64,000 bases of DNA from Lasiodiplodia sp. COLG20 (Eukaryota; Ascomycota; Dothideomycetes; Botryosphaeriales; Botryosphaeriaceae). The notes beneath the pieces were generated by a model. It ran no database searches and had not been told where the DNA came from. It saw only the letters and a program-made list of their open reading frames with translations. The translations under genes were made by a program, and so were the position numbers. The stretch lies in contig VNWV01000005.1 in the NCBI GenBank assembly GCA_009801085.1, positions 744,001 through 808,000 on the forward strand, given 5' to 3'. Every line of letters starts with the position of its first letter. Positions within the stretch are counted from its first letter, which is position 1. Below, piece by piece: positions 46,401 through 56,524 of the stretch.

Positions 46401-48967
46401 GTATCTCTGCGCCTCCACAGTGTCTTTCCAGAGGGGAAGCCGGGAATCAGCATTGAAGAAATCGTGTGACATTGCATAGAAAAGAGAAGTGTCGCGCGCG
46501 TGGAACAGAAATCTGCTTTCTCTGGCCGAGCGTGTCGTCGCAAGCATGCGTCTCCCAGAGATTGGATTATCTGTTGAGAACCTCCTGAGGATATTTGTTT
46601 GGGCAGACGCTGACGAAAACCGGATTGAGGTTTCTTCTTCCACTTGTCCGAGGTACAAGTCGGGAATCAATTCGTCTGACAACCCAACTCCTTCAAGTCC
46701 TTTTAAGGCCTCCCAGATCCACACATGGTCTTCAAGACGATAGACTGCAACACCTTCCTCAATCGATCTTTTGAACGCAAAGTGAGTCCATCGATTGTCG
46801 CGTCTCAGGGCGCTGACCCAGGGTTTTACATGGTCCTTGAGCAGAAGGTGGGCGTAATCGTCAGGATCAATACCTCTTTCGTTCAAATATGTTGAGAAGA
46901 CTCTGGAGAACTCTATGGCCTTGAGGAACTGAAAAGGCGTATTCATCAATGTTCTCGAGCGTGGGCGTCGAGAGTTCACAGAATAGGCAACTGGCCTGCC
47001 GGAGACCCAATAGTTCGATCGGAATCGGTCTGGTGTTTGAGCCTCCAAGCCCTCCCCGGTATCATCAGGTTCTGGAAAAACAGTCTTCTCAAAAGTCCAG
47101 GACAGATGTCCTGCGCAGACGTCATAAATACGTCTTTGTAATTCCTCTGCCTGCGTGCCGTATTTGCTTCTGATGTGCTCAGAAATTGCAAGAAGGAATT
47201 TGAACGCGAAGCTGGAAAAGATTAGCTGGAAAACACTATACTGTAGAAGACTCACAAGCTCGCCGAAGTGACCACATGATGGCCTGATAGATCTCCGCAC
47301 GTAAGAGCTACGACGTGTTGGGTTGCACCGGCTCTGTCTTGATTTTGCGAACTGGCATCTAAGAAACTTCCTTTAGGCGACAGTAGGTTCCAGAGTTTGT
47401 CTCTCTTGCGAGTTGGTCCTTTAGCTGTAGAGATGGACATTTCTTTCTCATGGCCGTAGCCATGGTCCCAGACAGGACCATCGGGGATCGGAACTGCGCA
47501 GACAGACAGGACGTGCTCCAAATTTCGCCGAAGGACAAAATCCAGGCGTGAGTCGGTAGAAATTTCCAAATTCTGAACCCATGTCTTAGCCAGAACAGTA
47601 GCAATATCGGCCTCCGGTGCTGGTATAACAGCACACCCCCAGCCGTTTTCCGTCTTATGCATTAGCTGAGGCCGATACGCCATAGTGATGCGAGCTGTCC
47701 CAGTCTCTTTCAAGGAAAATTCCAACACAGACTCAACACTGTCAGGTCCATTTCCATGCATATTTTTCCATCCATTTCCGTCGATCTCCCATGCGTTACC
47801 ATTGATGTACATAGCCATTATGACACCAACAGCTTCAGGGGGCCTGGCAGATGGACCTTTCCCATTCGGCTGTGAAGCCTCATCTGAACTGATTCGGATC
47901 TCTTCCTCTGTCTCTGCACGAAACATGCGGCTCTCTGCGTCCGCTGGTGAAAGTTTCGGTCGAGTTGGTGGGGTATCATTAGCATTATAGTGCGAAGACC
48001 TTTCGCTTGCTTTTTTTGTTCGCTCAACCCCTCCGACCTCCGCGATCGATGGTGCAGAATCGTCCTCATCTGCTAGATCGTCTGGTGGAAATTCGTGTAC
48101 AAGAACAAGAGCTCGATTATAGAGGCCGGGAACTGTATGGTAGGCAGCGGATGTCTGACTTTCGTCGTTGAAGTCGTTGGTGCTTTGCCAGTCCAGATCT
48201 CGAATCAGAAATTCCTCAACGTTCATACGAGAACGCGGAAGGGCACAGGCCCGTTCCTTCCGCGATCGTATCAAGGTATATTCCTGGATTACCGTTCCAC
48301 CACTGATGACATACTGCAGAACTATTTCCAGGCCATCAATTTCAGCAGTGAATCGCGGCCATCGGCTGTAGACAAACTCCAGCTCTGGTCTCAATCCATG
48401 TGGAAGGTCAAGCCAGAGTCCTATTCCTCCTCTCGGAACATTTCGAGCTTCAAGAAGGGCACTCAGGCGGCGTGTAATGGCCCATGGCTCTGGAGTTTTT
48501 TGGTGATCAACAGAAAAGAAGCCAGACTGGCCAACTCCGAGATAGCGCGTGATTTGAACGAGTTGCCCGTATGCGTTGACCGTAGCTGTGATTCCACTGT
48601 CCCCGAAAGATACAGAAGAGCATATGGAAGGAGATTCAGGTTGCGTCTGCTCTGGGGGTTTGATGGTCCAAATCTTCGAAGTTTCTGACGAGGCGGGTCC
48701 TTCAGCTGCTTGAGAGACGTTTGTGCCTACCAAATCCACGTGCTGCGTTAGAAAATGATCATAAAAGGCTAAGTCGGTTTGTGGATACTTGCATTCTATG
48801 AGATGCCTAAAGTCTGTACTATTTTCATCAAACGGGGGTTTTTGAAACCACTGAGAGAATTTGGGAGGCTCCTGATCCTCGTCGAATAGCCAGTCTAACA
48901 GCTGTTTGCGCTTGGGTTGGGAAACCGGCAGCTCCCACTCAGGATCGACGTCTGTTGATGCAGACAT
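43479..48967 (-). CDS. very large protein with C-terminal CorA-like membrane domain
   Basis: Three exons (47256-48967, 43835-47211, 43479-43777) give 1795 residues from the ATG at 48967. In-frame codons continue 17 residues further upstream to a CCAG acceptor at about 49020, so a short 5' exon probably exists (an ATG at 49228 beginning MSQLELTKQESL is one candidate). Two helices with a CorA-type junction lie near residues 1438-1490: a coiled segment ending ESFRNDVNLLGAEKVR, then FLPLSFAASIFSMNGAP. The signature GMN of Mg2+ channels is SMN here (about 1457-1459), as in many fungal CorA-like proteins whose transport activity is unproven. Two more hydrophobic stretches follow (around 1555-1575 and 1665-1690). 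The N-terminal 1400 residues match no domain I recognise. The exon joins keep frame exactly. Confidence 0.75.
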
Positions 48968-50352
48968 ATCAAATCCTGCATTCCACTGCCAGCTCGATGT
49001 TGGAAATTCAGATGAGATCTGGTTTGGTCAAGCTTCCAGTAACGAACTGGTTGGGTTGGAGGATGGACGAGCGATGCGCTCATCATATTGTTTCCTTCAA
49101 CTAGAGATTCTGCGTCAGTGGGGGCCAGCCTTATGTCTGAAGTATTGGAGTGCTCACGGGAAGTGATCAGGTAGCTCTTTTGTCTCGGCTGTTAGGCTCT
49201 CCTGCTTCGTAAGCTCTAGTTGACTCATTGTAGAAGGTGGTCAGCGGAGCATTTGCGCCACTGGCTGAAAATTGCGCAGTGTCGATTTATTGAAAATCCT
49301 CCTATTACTGCAGGTACACGATCCGGCCATCGAGGAATGAAGGTACAAGCAGCCGGCCGCATCTTCAATAACTTGAGTCTCCGCGACCAGGCACCGAAAG
49401 CAAGTTGTATACAGCGTGAACTGAGATAACGCAATCTTCTGGTAGCACAAAGAATGGCTGGAGATGACGAGGCTTTGCGATGTTCTTGCAGTTGGCGCTG
49501 ACAGAGTTTAGGCTGGGCTCAACAGGGGGGTGGGCTTGTGACCACCCCCGCAGATGACGCTCGACTACAGGCAGCCATGTCCAAATACTGTCTCTTTTGT
49601 ATTTCTTTTTTGCGAAGCTAAAACACCATAATCTCTGGAACACAGGCTTAGCAGATTTAGATGAAGAATTAAACCCGAGAAAAAAAAACAAAGGCTGATA
49701 TCCCTTGGAGCAATCCCGGAGTTTCCAATATGGTCATATTGGTTTGGTACCTCGGTCCTGAAGTCTTACACAGCAACTTTCTGGTAGCTGTTCATATGTG
49801 ATGGTATCCACTACAAGAGATTAGATGGTTTCGCATCTTTTTTTTTTTTAAAAAAAAAAAAAGGAAGTGTCCAAAGCATTCTATCAAGTCTGGACAAGCT
49901 GTATTTCGAGTCTGATCCGGAACTTCAGCCATGTCGGTTCCCTCTAAATAAAAATCGAAAAGCCTGGTATTTACTGCTCTCTGGATGCATGAGAGTTCAC
50001 AGAAGGATTTTCCGGCTCTGGATTCTGTATGTGCATGCAGAAATACCAGTGAGAGTGCGATTGAAAGTGATAGTACCGGCAACGACTTACACTGCAACCT
50101 GAGGTCTCGACGCCACCGCTTCACCTCCGCATGCCGCCGCAACACTGTGCGACTCATTCCCCAAACATTTTTTTGTCCGCCGCAAGCCCCGCGACACCGA
50201 CGCCCCACCAGCGCAGCCGCTCTCTGCTAGGCCACCTACCCTACGACCTTCTTTCCGCCGTCTCCGCGCCCGCGTTTTTTGCGAAGGAAAACTCCACGCA
50301 CCGCCCGCGTGTACCGTCGTCGCCACCAGGCACAACCCCGCCATCCGTAACT
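48968..50352. promoter_or_regulatory. divergent region between the CorA-tailed gene and DPH3
   Basis: The first 260 bases probably contain the missing 5' exon(s) of the large gene. The rest shows no gene. Noted structures are a dyad CCAATATG-GT-CATATTGG at 49725-49742 and a T12/A13 palindrome at 49838-49862. The last 250 bases are C-rich leader of DPH3. Confidence 0.5.
49838..49862. repeat. T12A13 homopolymer palindrome
   Basis: Twelve T directly followed by thirteen A, self-complementary over 24 bases, in a gene-free region. Confidence 0.9.
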
Positions 50353-50695
50353 ATGGCCGAGTCCTTCTACGACGAGATCGAGATCGAGGACATGACGTTC
50401 GACCCGGCGCTGCAGATCTACACGTACCCGTGCCCGTGCGGCGACCGCTTCGAGATCGCGCTGGCCGACCTGCGCGACGGCGAGGACGTCGGTGTGTGCC
50501 CGAGCTGCAGCTTGATGATCAAGGTCATCTTCGACCAGGTGGGTGGCTCTCGCTCTATATTCCTAATGAGACAACGTGGAGGAGGGGATTTCCGGAAGAG
50601 AATGGCAGGCTGACAGTGATGGGTTCAACTAGGACGATTTGCCGCAGGACGAGGAGAAGGATGAGGGCGCGCAGCCTATCGCTGTTGCTGCTTAA
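50353..50695 (+). CDS. DPH3: diphthamide biosynthesis protein 3 (CSL zinc finger)
   Basis: Two exons (50353-50538 and 50633-50695) encode 82 residues, the usual length of the family. The DPH-type zinc finger is complete: C27 and C29 in YPCPCGDRF, and C49 and C52 in VCPSCSLMI, with the CSL triplet. The acidic C-terminal tail (DEEKDEGAQ) comes from the second exon. Dph3 (Kti11) supplies electrons to the Dph1-Dph2 radical enzyme that starts diphthamide formation on elongation factor 2, and also supports Elongator-dependent tRNA modification (known from yeast). Without splicing the frame runs into intron sequence with no family similarity, so the 94-bp intron is well supported. Confidence 0.95.
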
Positions 50696-51390
50696 AAGAC
50701 GAGCGGCACTGAGAGAGAGACAAGAAATTGTGAACACTCTTGATTCGTTCGGCTGGTATGAATGGCCAAAGGACACCCGCGCCAGGGGGGAGCAAGACTG
50801 GGGAGGTTATTGGCGGACAGAGGGTCTGTGTTCAGCATGCGACAAGTTGCCATGGATTTTGCAAGACTGGTTTGCAAATCATGTTGGGCCCCGTCTCAAG
50901 CGATTGGAAATCCCTACAGTTATAGCAGGTTGGCGTGTGGAGGCTCTGCTATCGGGAGAAAAGCCTCCTCCTGATCGCTAGTATGCGAAGGACGAGGTGT
51001 TCGGAAGTAGGCTCGGGGCTTGGTTCATCTGTTATCTCAGATTATATGTGGAAGTGAGAGCTTTGCCTTTGCGAAAACTTCGCATGGGTCATCAGCATTC
51101 AATTGGAAGAAATTGAACAGCTTTTTGGGTTTGCAACTCGTGTGTTGTGACTATTCCTGATGGTGGCCATGCAAATGGATACAGTGCGCGTGTGCAAATC
51201 GTCATTATTGGGACTGTCTTACTGTCGTAATCGTAGATGACGACACTGGCCTTAACAAGGCCGCATAAATGAGATTACCATTGCTCGGTAGCTATGTGTA
51301 CAATCAGCTTGCCTTCCATCCATCCAAAACGAAACCCTTTGAACTCCCTTCACATGCACATCTGGTCTTCGCTCTCAAAACATGCCCCAT
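50696..51390. other. intergenic, convergent 3' ends
   Basis: The DPH3 3' flank and frataxin 3' flank. A 62-residue + frame is open at 50740-50925 but has no motif. No gene is supported. Confidence 0.5.
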
Positions 51391-52176
51391 TTAAGGGACT
51401 TCGCCGTCAACCGACACATCAACGCCCAACTCCTTCCGAATCAGCCCCGTGAGAGAGCTGCCATCCCGAAGGTAGATCCAATCGCCAATGCCGCCATCGG
51501 CCTTCTGGTGCATCGACTCGCCCTGAACAACCCAGTCGAAGCGCTTGGGGCCGGTGATGGGCGACGACAGCCAGATCTGCTTGTTGGGCGGCTGCTTGTT
51601 CAGGACGTAGGTACCGACGCCACGCTTGTCGACAGTGAGGACACCGGCCTAGAGCAAGCGAATGATCAGTCAGTGAATCGTATTCCGATGGTAGGGATGA
51701 ATAAGGTAGCTGTGACATATTCGTAGCAAACCGGCCGGAGCTCGGGGGAAGCTCAAGCAGACGCGGATTGCGTGGAAACAGGGATGGTGTCTTACCGAAT
51801 ACTCCACCTCGACGCCCTCGCCCGCGTCCTGCTTGTCCTCCAGCTTCTGTTGCAGCAGCTCGAGGTAGCGGTCGGCGTGCTCGTGGTACTCAGACAGAGA
51901 GATGTCAGTGGGCTGAGTGTTGGTAACTGAGTCCGAAGCTTCGCTCTGCTTCGGCGCTGGGTGCTCGGCGTCGGGGATGATGCTGCGCGAGTTCGGGGAG
52001 CTGGAGAGGCTGCGACGGAGCAGCAGGCTGCTCGCGACGACCGGCGAGGCGCGCGAACGGAGAGCGGAGCTCGCAGCTGGGACAGCAGCACCAAGGCGAG
52101 CTGCGGAGGTGGTGCCAGTGAGGCTTGCGCGCAGGGAGGCGCGGCCGACGACACGAGAGGCAGCTGGGAGAACCAT
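51391..52176 (-). CDS. YFH1: frataxin homologue, mitochondrial
   Basis: Two exons (51796-52176 and 51391-51648; intron 51649-51795, 147 bp) encode 212 residues. The N-terminal 70 residues are Arg/Ser/Ala-rich with almost no acidic residues, a mitochondrial presequence. The acidic first helix ([16 protein letters not shown]) and the beta-sheet signature follow ([20 protein letters not shown], then [20 protein letters not shown]), including the conserved Asn-Lys-Gln and Trp. Frataxin promotes sulfur transfer in the Isu/Nfs1 iron-sulfur cluster assembly complex of the matrix. The ATG at 52176 is the first in frame; upstream codons begin with TTG. It is divergent from the AP-3 sigma gene. Confidence 0.95.
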
Positions 52177-52598
52177 GATGGGAGCGGATGAAGCCAATTG
52201 AGGGGATGGTCAGTGGTGGAGAGAGCAGCGGGAGGGAAGTGTGTGCAGTCACCATGTAGCTTTGGTGACGAAAGAAAGCTCGGGTGCTTGCACACTTCAC
52301 ACGGGCCACATGCTGCCCGCAAAGGCATCTCTTCCCCGCCAAACGCGAGCCAGCCCGCTCTCCACTTGCACACCCCCGCGGCATTGACACGACAAACCAA
52401 GGCGCTGACTGCTGGTCCGCCCGCAAACTGCTGCGCTGTGACTCGCTGCGCCTGCATTAAAGCTCCGGGCTAAGCTCTAATCCTGCCAGATCGGGCAGTG
52501 GGCCTGAAAGCGGGGTTACCGTTGCCGCAGCCCTAGGCGCCTTTCTATTTTCCCTGAGGCGGAACGTCACCGCCATTGCAACCTACGTCTCCGCCGCC
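52177..52598. promoter_or_regulatory. 422-bp bidirectional promoter, frataxin / AP-3 sigma
   Basis: Two housekeeping genes start divergently from this GC-rich segment. No TATA box is evident, as is common for constitutive genes. No other gene is supported inside. Confidence 0.6.
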
Positions 52599-53362
52599 AT
52601 GATCAACGCCGTTCTAGTTTTCAACAACCATGGCCAACCGCGCCTGACCAAGTTCTACACCCAGCTGGTATGCGCTGCAGCCCACTTGTTCCACCAGATC
52701 GCTGACGCGCGACACGCGCTGTAGGACACAGCTGTCCAGCAACGCTTGATCTCTGAGATCTTCACCCTGGTGTCGAACCGCCCCAACTCGTCATGTAACT
52801 TTCTCCCGTACGTATCCTTGCCCTCTTACACCCTTCCCCACCAATACCATCCCAGCAGCCCACGCTGCCTCCCTCCCACGCCTTCTATTCCCCCCACAAC
52901 GCCCACGTCTTCCCCCCGCCGCCACGACCCTCGCGCCGCTGACCACAGACATCTGCGAACAGTCTCCCGCCTCTCCTCGCCTCCTCCAGCAACTCTCCCA
53001 CCAACGGCCCCTACGCCGACACCCCCTCCATCGTCACCTACCGCCACTACGCGACGCTGTACTTCATCATCATCAGCACCGCCACCGAGTCGCCGCTCGC
53101 CCTGCTCGACCTGATCCAGGTCTTCGTCGAGGCGTTGGACCGCCTGTTCGAGAACGTGTGCGAGCTGGACCTCATCTTCAACTTCGAGACGCTGCATGCG
53201 ACGCTGAGCGAAATGATAGTAGGAGGCGTTGTCGTCGAGACGGGGCTAGAGAGGGTTGTGCAGGGCGTAAAAGCGCAGGGGAGGGTCGCGAAGAGGCCCG
53301 GTGGAGAGTCGAGTGCGTTTGGTGCGTTTGGGAGGGGAGAGGGGCTGTGGGCGGCGCGGTGA
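52599..53362 (+). CDS. APS3: AP-3 adaptor complex sigma subunit
   Basis: Three exons (52599-52667, 52725-52807, 52963-53362) encode 183 residues. The start MINAVLVFNNHGQPRLTKFY is the hallmark of sigma adaptins of AP-3. Exon 2 ends CNFLP, and a 155-bp intron joins to LPPLLASSSNSPTNGP and VTYRHYATLYFI, a conserved core strand. The helix DLIQVFVEALDRLFENVCEL and ending LHATLSEMIVGG complete the longin-like fold; a 45-residue tail follows. AP-3 sorts cargo from the Golgi/endosome directly to the vacuole, where the HOPS complex (VPS39 is also in this window) captures the vesicles. The second acceptor (GAACAG at 52962) was chosen over CCACAG because only it keeps the family frame. Confidence 0.93.
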
Positions 53363-56300
53363 AAATGGACAGGGAATTCTCACGCGGTTGTGGGAGGTTC
53401 AGGAGTCATATTCAGCTCGATACGACGTAGAAGGACGAGGCACACGCAGGACATTTCGCGGAAAGAGCTGGGTTTGGCGGTTGCGCCTCTCCATTACAGG
53501 TTATCCCTGCAAGTTCGTAAAGCTGCACCGCCAAGCTGAATAGTCGCGGAAGAACGGAAGAAGACCATTAGCATGGAATGATCAAGATAGACGGTTTTGG
53601 AAGGTATAGACAGGTTGGTTAACGTCAGAATTTTCATGACGCATTGACGATGGCTCTTCAGCGTCACTGCGAATATAAAGCTTCCATTTCCCAGCGCTTT
53701 ATGTGAGAACCCAACCTTTCTTGATTTGTCACTGGATGGCCTGCCATTCTGGTAGCTGAAACTGGTTTTCGGTCTTTTGTGGACTCCATTGATACCTGAA
53801 CGCTTCTGTTCTCCCCGTTTCACGGTCTCACTAGAGCCTGCCTGGCTTTACCTATTTTTTTTTTTTTTAATTCTCCAGAATCAAGTCATGATGTTTCACA
53901 CCATCGTTTGCAATCTTGGATGCTCACTACCATTCTGTATATAAGAACGTGCATACGGAATCAACTCAGAGTTTGTATAAAACATCGTGCATACACTAGG
54001 TCAAACGCTTCCAAAGCCCACAAGCTTCAGAAGAGCAACGAGGAGCCGACAGCAGTCGATGGTGTGTGTATCATGAAACCGTCTTCCCTGGCGATGAGTC
54101 TGGCTCCCTGCTGCTGGAAGCTTGTCATGAAGAGCATTTATATTCGAGCTGTCTTGCGCGAAGGAAGAATACACGATCATGTGGGTCTCCTGAGCCTCGA
54201 TGGGTGCGAGATCGACATCTGCAGTGCAGCCTTCTATGATGAGAAGAGACAAGAGAACCAGGAAACCAATGGTCCGACGATGACTGTGGGGTACTAAGCG
54301 ATCTTGTAAGCTCCATGCATGAACTTTAGTACTACCTGGGCGCTTGCGGCACATTCGTGGTCTCCGACTCTGGGGATATTTTCTAGCCTTTCAATTCATT
54401 GGAGTGTCCCGGACATGTTCATTGGGCCACGTTCCGGTCCATGGGTTTACTCAATTCTTACATGCGGCTAGCTACATAGTTCCGCCTATCAGATACCTCT
54501 CCATAATTCCACCACCAGCTGCCACTCTTTGCAGATTTTCTTTTTCCTATTCTGCTCGGCTATAAGTACAGGCGTGATGCTTTCATATCTACAGTCTTCA
54601 GAACTATCCCATTTCTCCCAAGGCTCAACACCACCATAGAACCATCACATACAACCACCACGTCTGAGTCAGCTCCCAAAAATGGCCGGCAGACACTTCA
54701 CCTTGCGTTAGAATAGCTTGCATCAACAACACCAAATACCCTTATAGCTTCAACGGTCATGCAGCTTGTGCGTCCTGCGCGAAGCGTAAGTAGACTGACA
54801 GAACGTATCGCTTTTCTGGTGCGTCTTGTGTCATTCGTTTAGTCCTGGGGTTCTACATGGTGTTTAACCAATAAATTGTTGCACTAGGTCGCTGCTGTTT
54901 CGGAATCAAAAATGCGACGCGGCTGCCAATTCTGTTCTACATGGGCGCTTCGAGCCAAAAGAAACGGAATACTCCTCGGACTCGAGAAAGAGAAAGGATT
55001 GGACGGCCATGCTAGCTATCATGCCGCTCGAATCGATAGGATAAATGTCAATTTTCTACCACAATTGCTCTTTGAGGGCATCTGTCCCCGTAGAAGCAGT
55101 CGCCCTGGGTAAGGCGGGGAAATAAAAGGCTTTGAGCCAAGAATCGACTCTATTTACCGCATCTTCGCGCACCATTTGCTGTGATGCAATGAAGGCAATG
55201 ATTGGTACCACTCTTTTACTCCGTTGGTTTTTTCTCCAAGCAGAAGGCAATACTGTCACTGAGCGGAATAACGTGAGACTGAAGTGATCATATATCGATT
55301 TATGCCATCTCCTACGTAACATGTGCGAAGAATGATGCCGCTACTCATCAGAAGAGTCAGGTGATGGCTTGCCTGAGTTTTAAAAAAGCTGTTGATCTCT
55401 TTTACGTCTCGCTCTGTTTTGCCATCGAGCTCCGCGTGAGCGAGCGCAGTAGGAAGCTTGCTAAGCTTCACATGAAGAGGAATGACAAAGTGAAAGTCCT
55501 TGACTCTGACTGGTCTTTAGAACGTTAATAGGATTCTTTAGTGTACCGAGGAATTGTCTGATCTCACATTTTTAAATCGACCCTGGAAGACGGCGAATTG
55601 AGTATCACCTGCCGCATCAGTCACTTGCAATTCATTCAGTCTACGAGCATCACTGGTCTCATGACAGCTCCGTGCGCTTATACGATGCTCATGTGTCCAG
55701 GACAGTTCTGAGTAGATCAACTCCGTAATCGAGCTGTACTTACTATAAAACCCCGGCTCAACTCGGACTCTATCAACTCCGCACTCGCACTAGTACAGCT
55801 ACTTCGTCAGCAGCACGAAGTTGCTGAGAAACACTGAGCATCCAGAAAGCATTCGTCGACAGAATACTGCTGCTCTCCCAACACGTTTCTCATACAGCAC
55901 CCACCTTCTACCTACGACGCACCGTCTTAGTGTCCCTCCATTACGAGACCATAAAAGTTCCCATCAAGGTTCCTAAATGCTGTCTTACAGTTTTATTAAA
56001 CAGCTAATACAGCGCATCATTGCTTCTCAATGAGTGTGCACTGGACCTCCGCGCACAGTATGTAGGTCGACTGATTTGGGCATGGCAGCGACCACCCGGT
56101 AAGAGCCCACACTCGACCTAGCAGAGTCTTTCTCTTGCTCATCTAGGTTCTCACCCATAAAGGATCTTGGAACCACATTCGCGTTGAGATTGGTAGGAAG
56201 GGGGCGGCCTGTGTGTTGGTTTCTATGTGACACAAGATAGACTCGATACACATGACCTGGCCCGCCATCTTCAGCAGATATGCACATCGTGTGGTAGAGC

Positions 56301-56524
56301 TAGCATTTAATTAAGCATTGTATGGATATCAAAAGAAGCACAGGAAATTTTAAGTGAGGACTAAATTCAACACCTCCCACTACAGAAACCTTCACAATAA
56401 AAAGAGACGCCGAGAATGCAGTTGAAAAGCCTTGCCCAGCTAACCCCGGCAATTTCCGCTCTCATTCGCTCTTAATTTTCCCATTGCCCTCCATACCCGA
56501 CCCGAGGAACCCCCTTTCGTCAAT
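53363..56524. other. gene-poor region
   Basis: About 3.2 kb without a supported gene. Points of note: a T-run at about 53856-53868; a 117-residue minus frame with ATG at 54354 and a hydrophobic stretch but no family match; TATA-like CTATAAG at about 54560 and CTATAAAA at about 55744, each followed by leader-like sequence but no convincing ORF; and an 86-residue minus frame at 56027-56287. Unrecognised short genes or non-coding transcripts are possible. Confidence 0.45.

Noticed and set aside
54001..54354. 117-residue minus frame with ATG and a hydrophobic segment (FLVLLSLLIIEG)
   Set aside because: The hydrophobic stretch begins about 28 residues in, after a basic leader unlike a signal peptide, and the rest shows no family or spacing. 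It could be revisited with expression data.
54682..55013. Two-exon cysteine-rich candidate reading ACASCAK then RRCCFG across a GTAAGT/CTAG intron, with a TATA box upstream
   Set aside because: The reading frame has no start codon upstream (a stop intervenes) and the second part runs into unrelated sequence; the resemblance to a Zn2Cys6 finger is superficial.
56027..56287. 86-residue minus frame with ATG
   Set aside because: No motif, and its neighbours are gene-free; frames of this length are expected by chance here.
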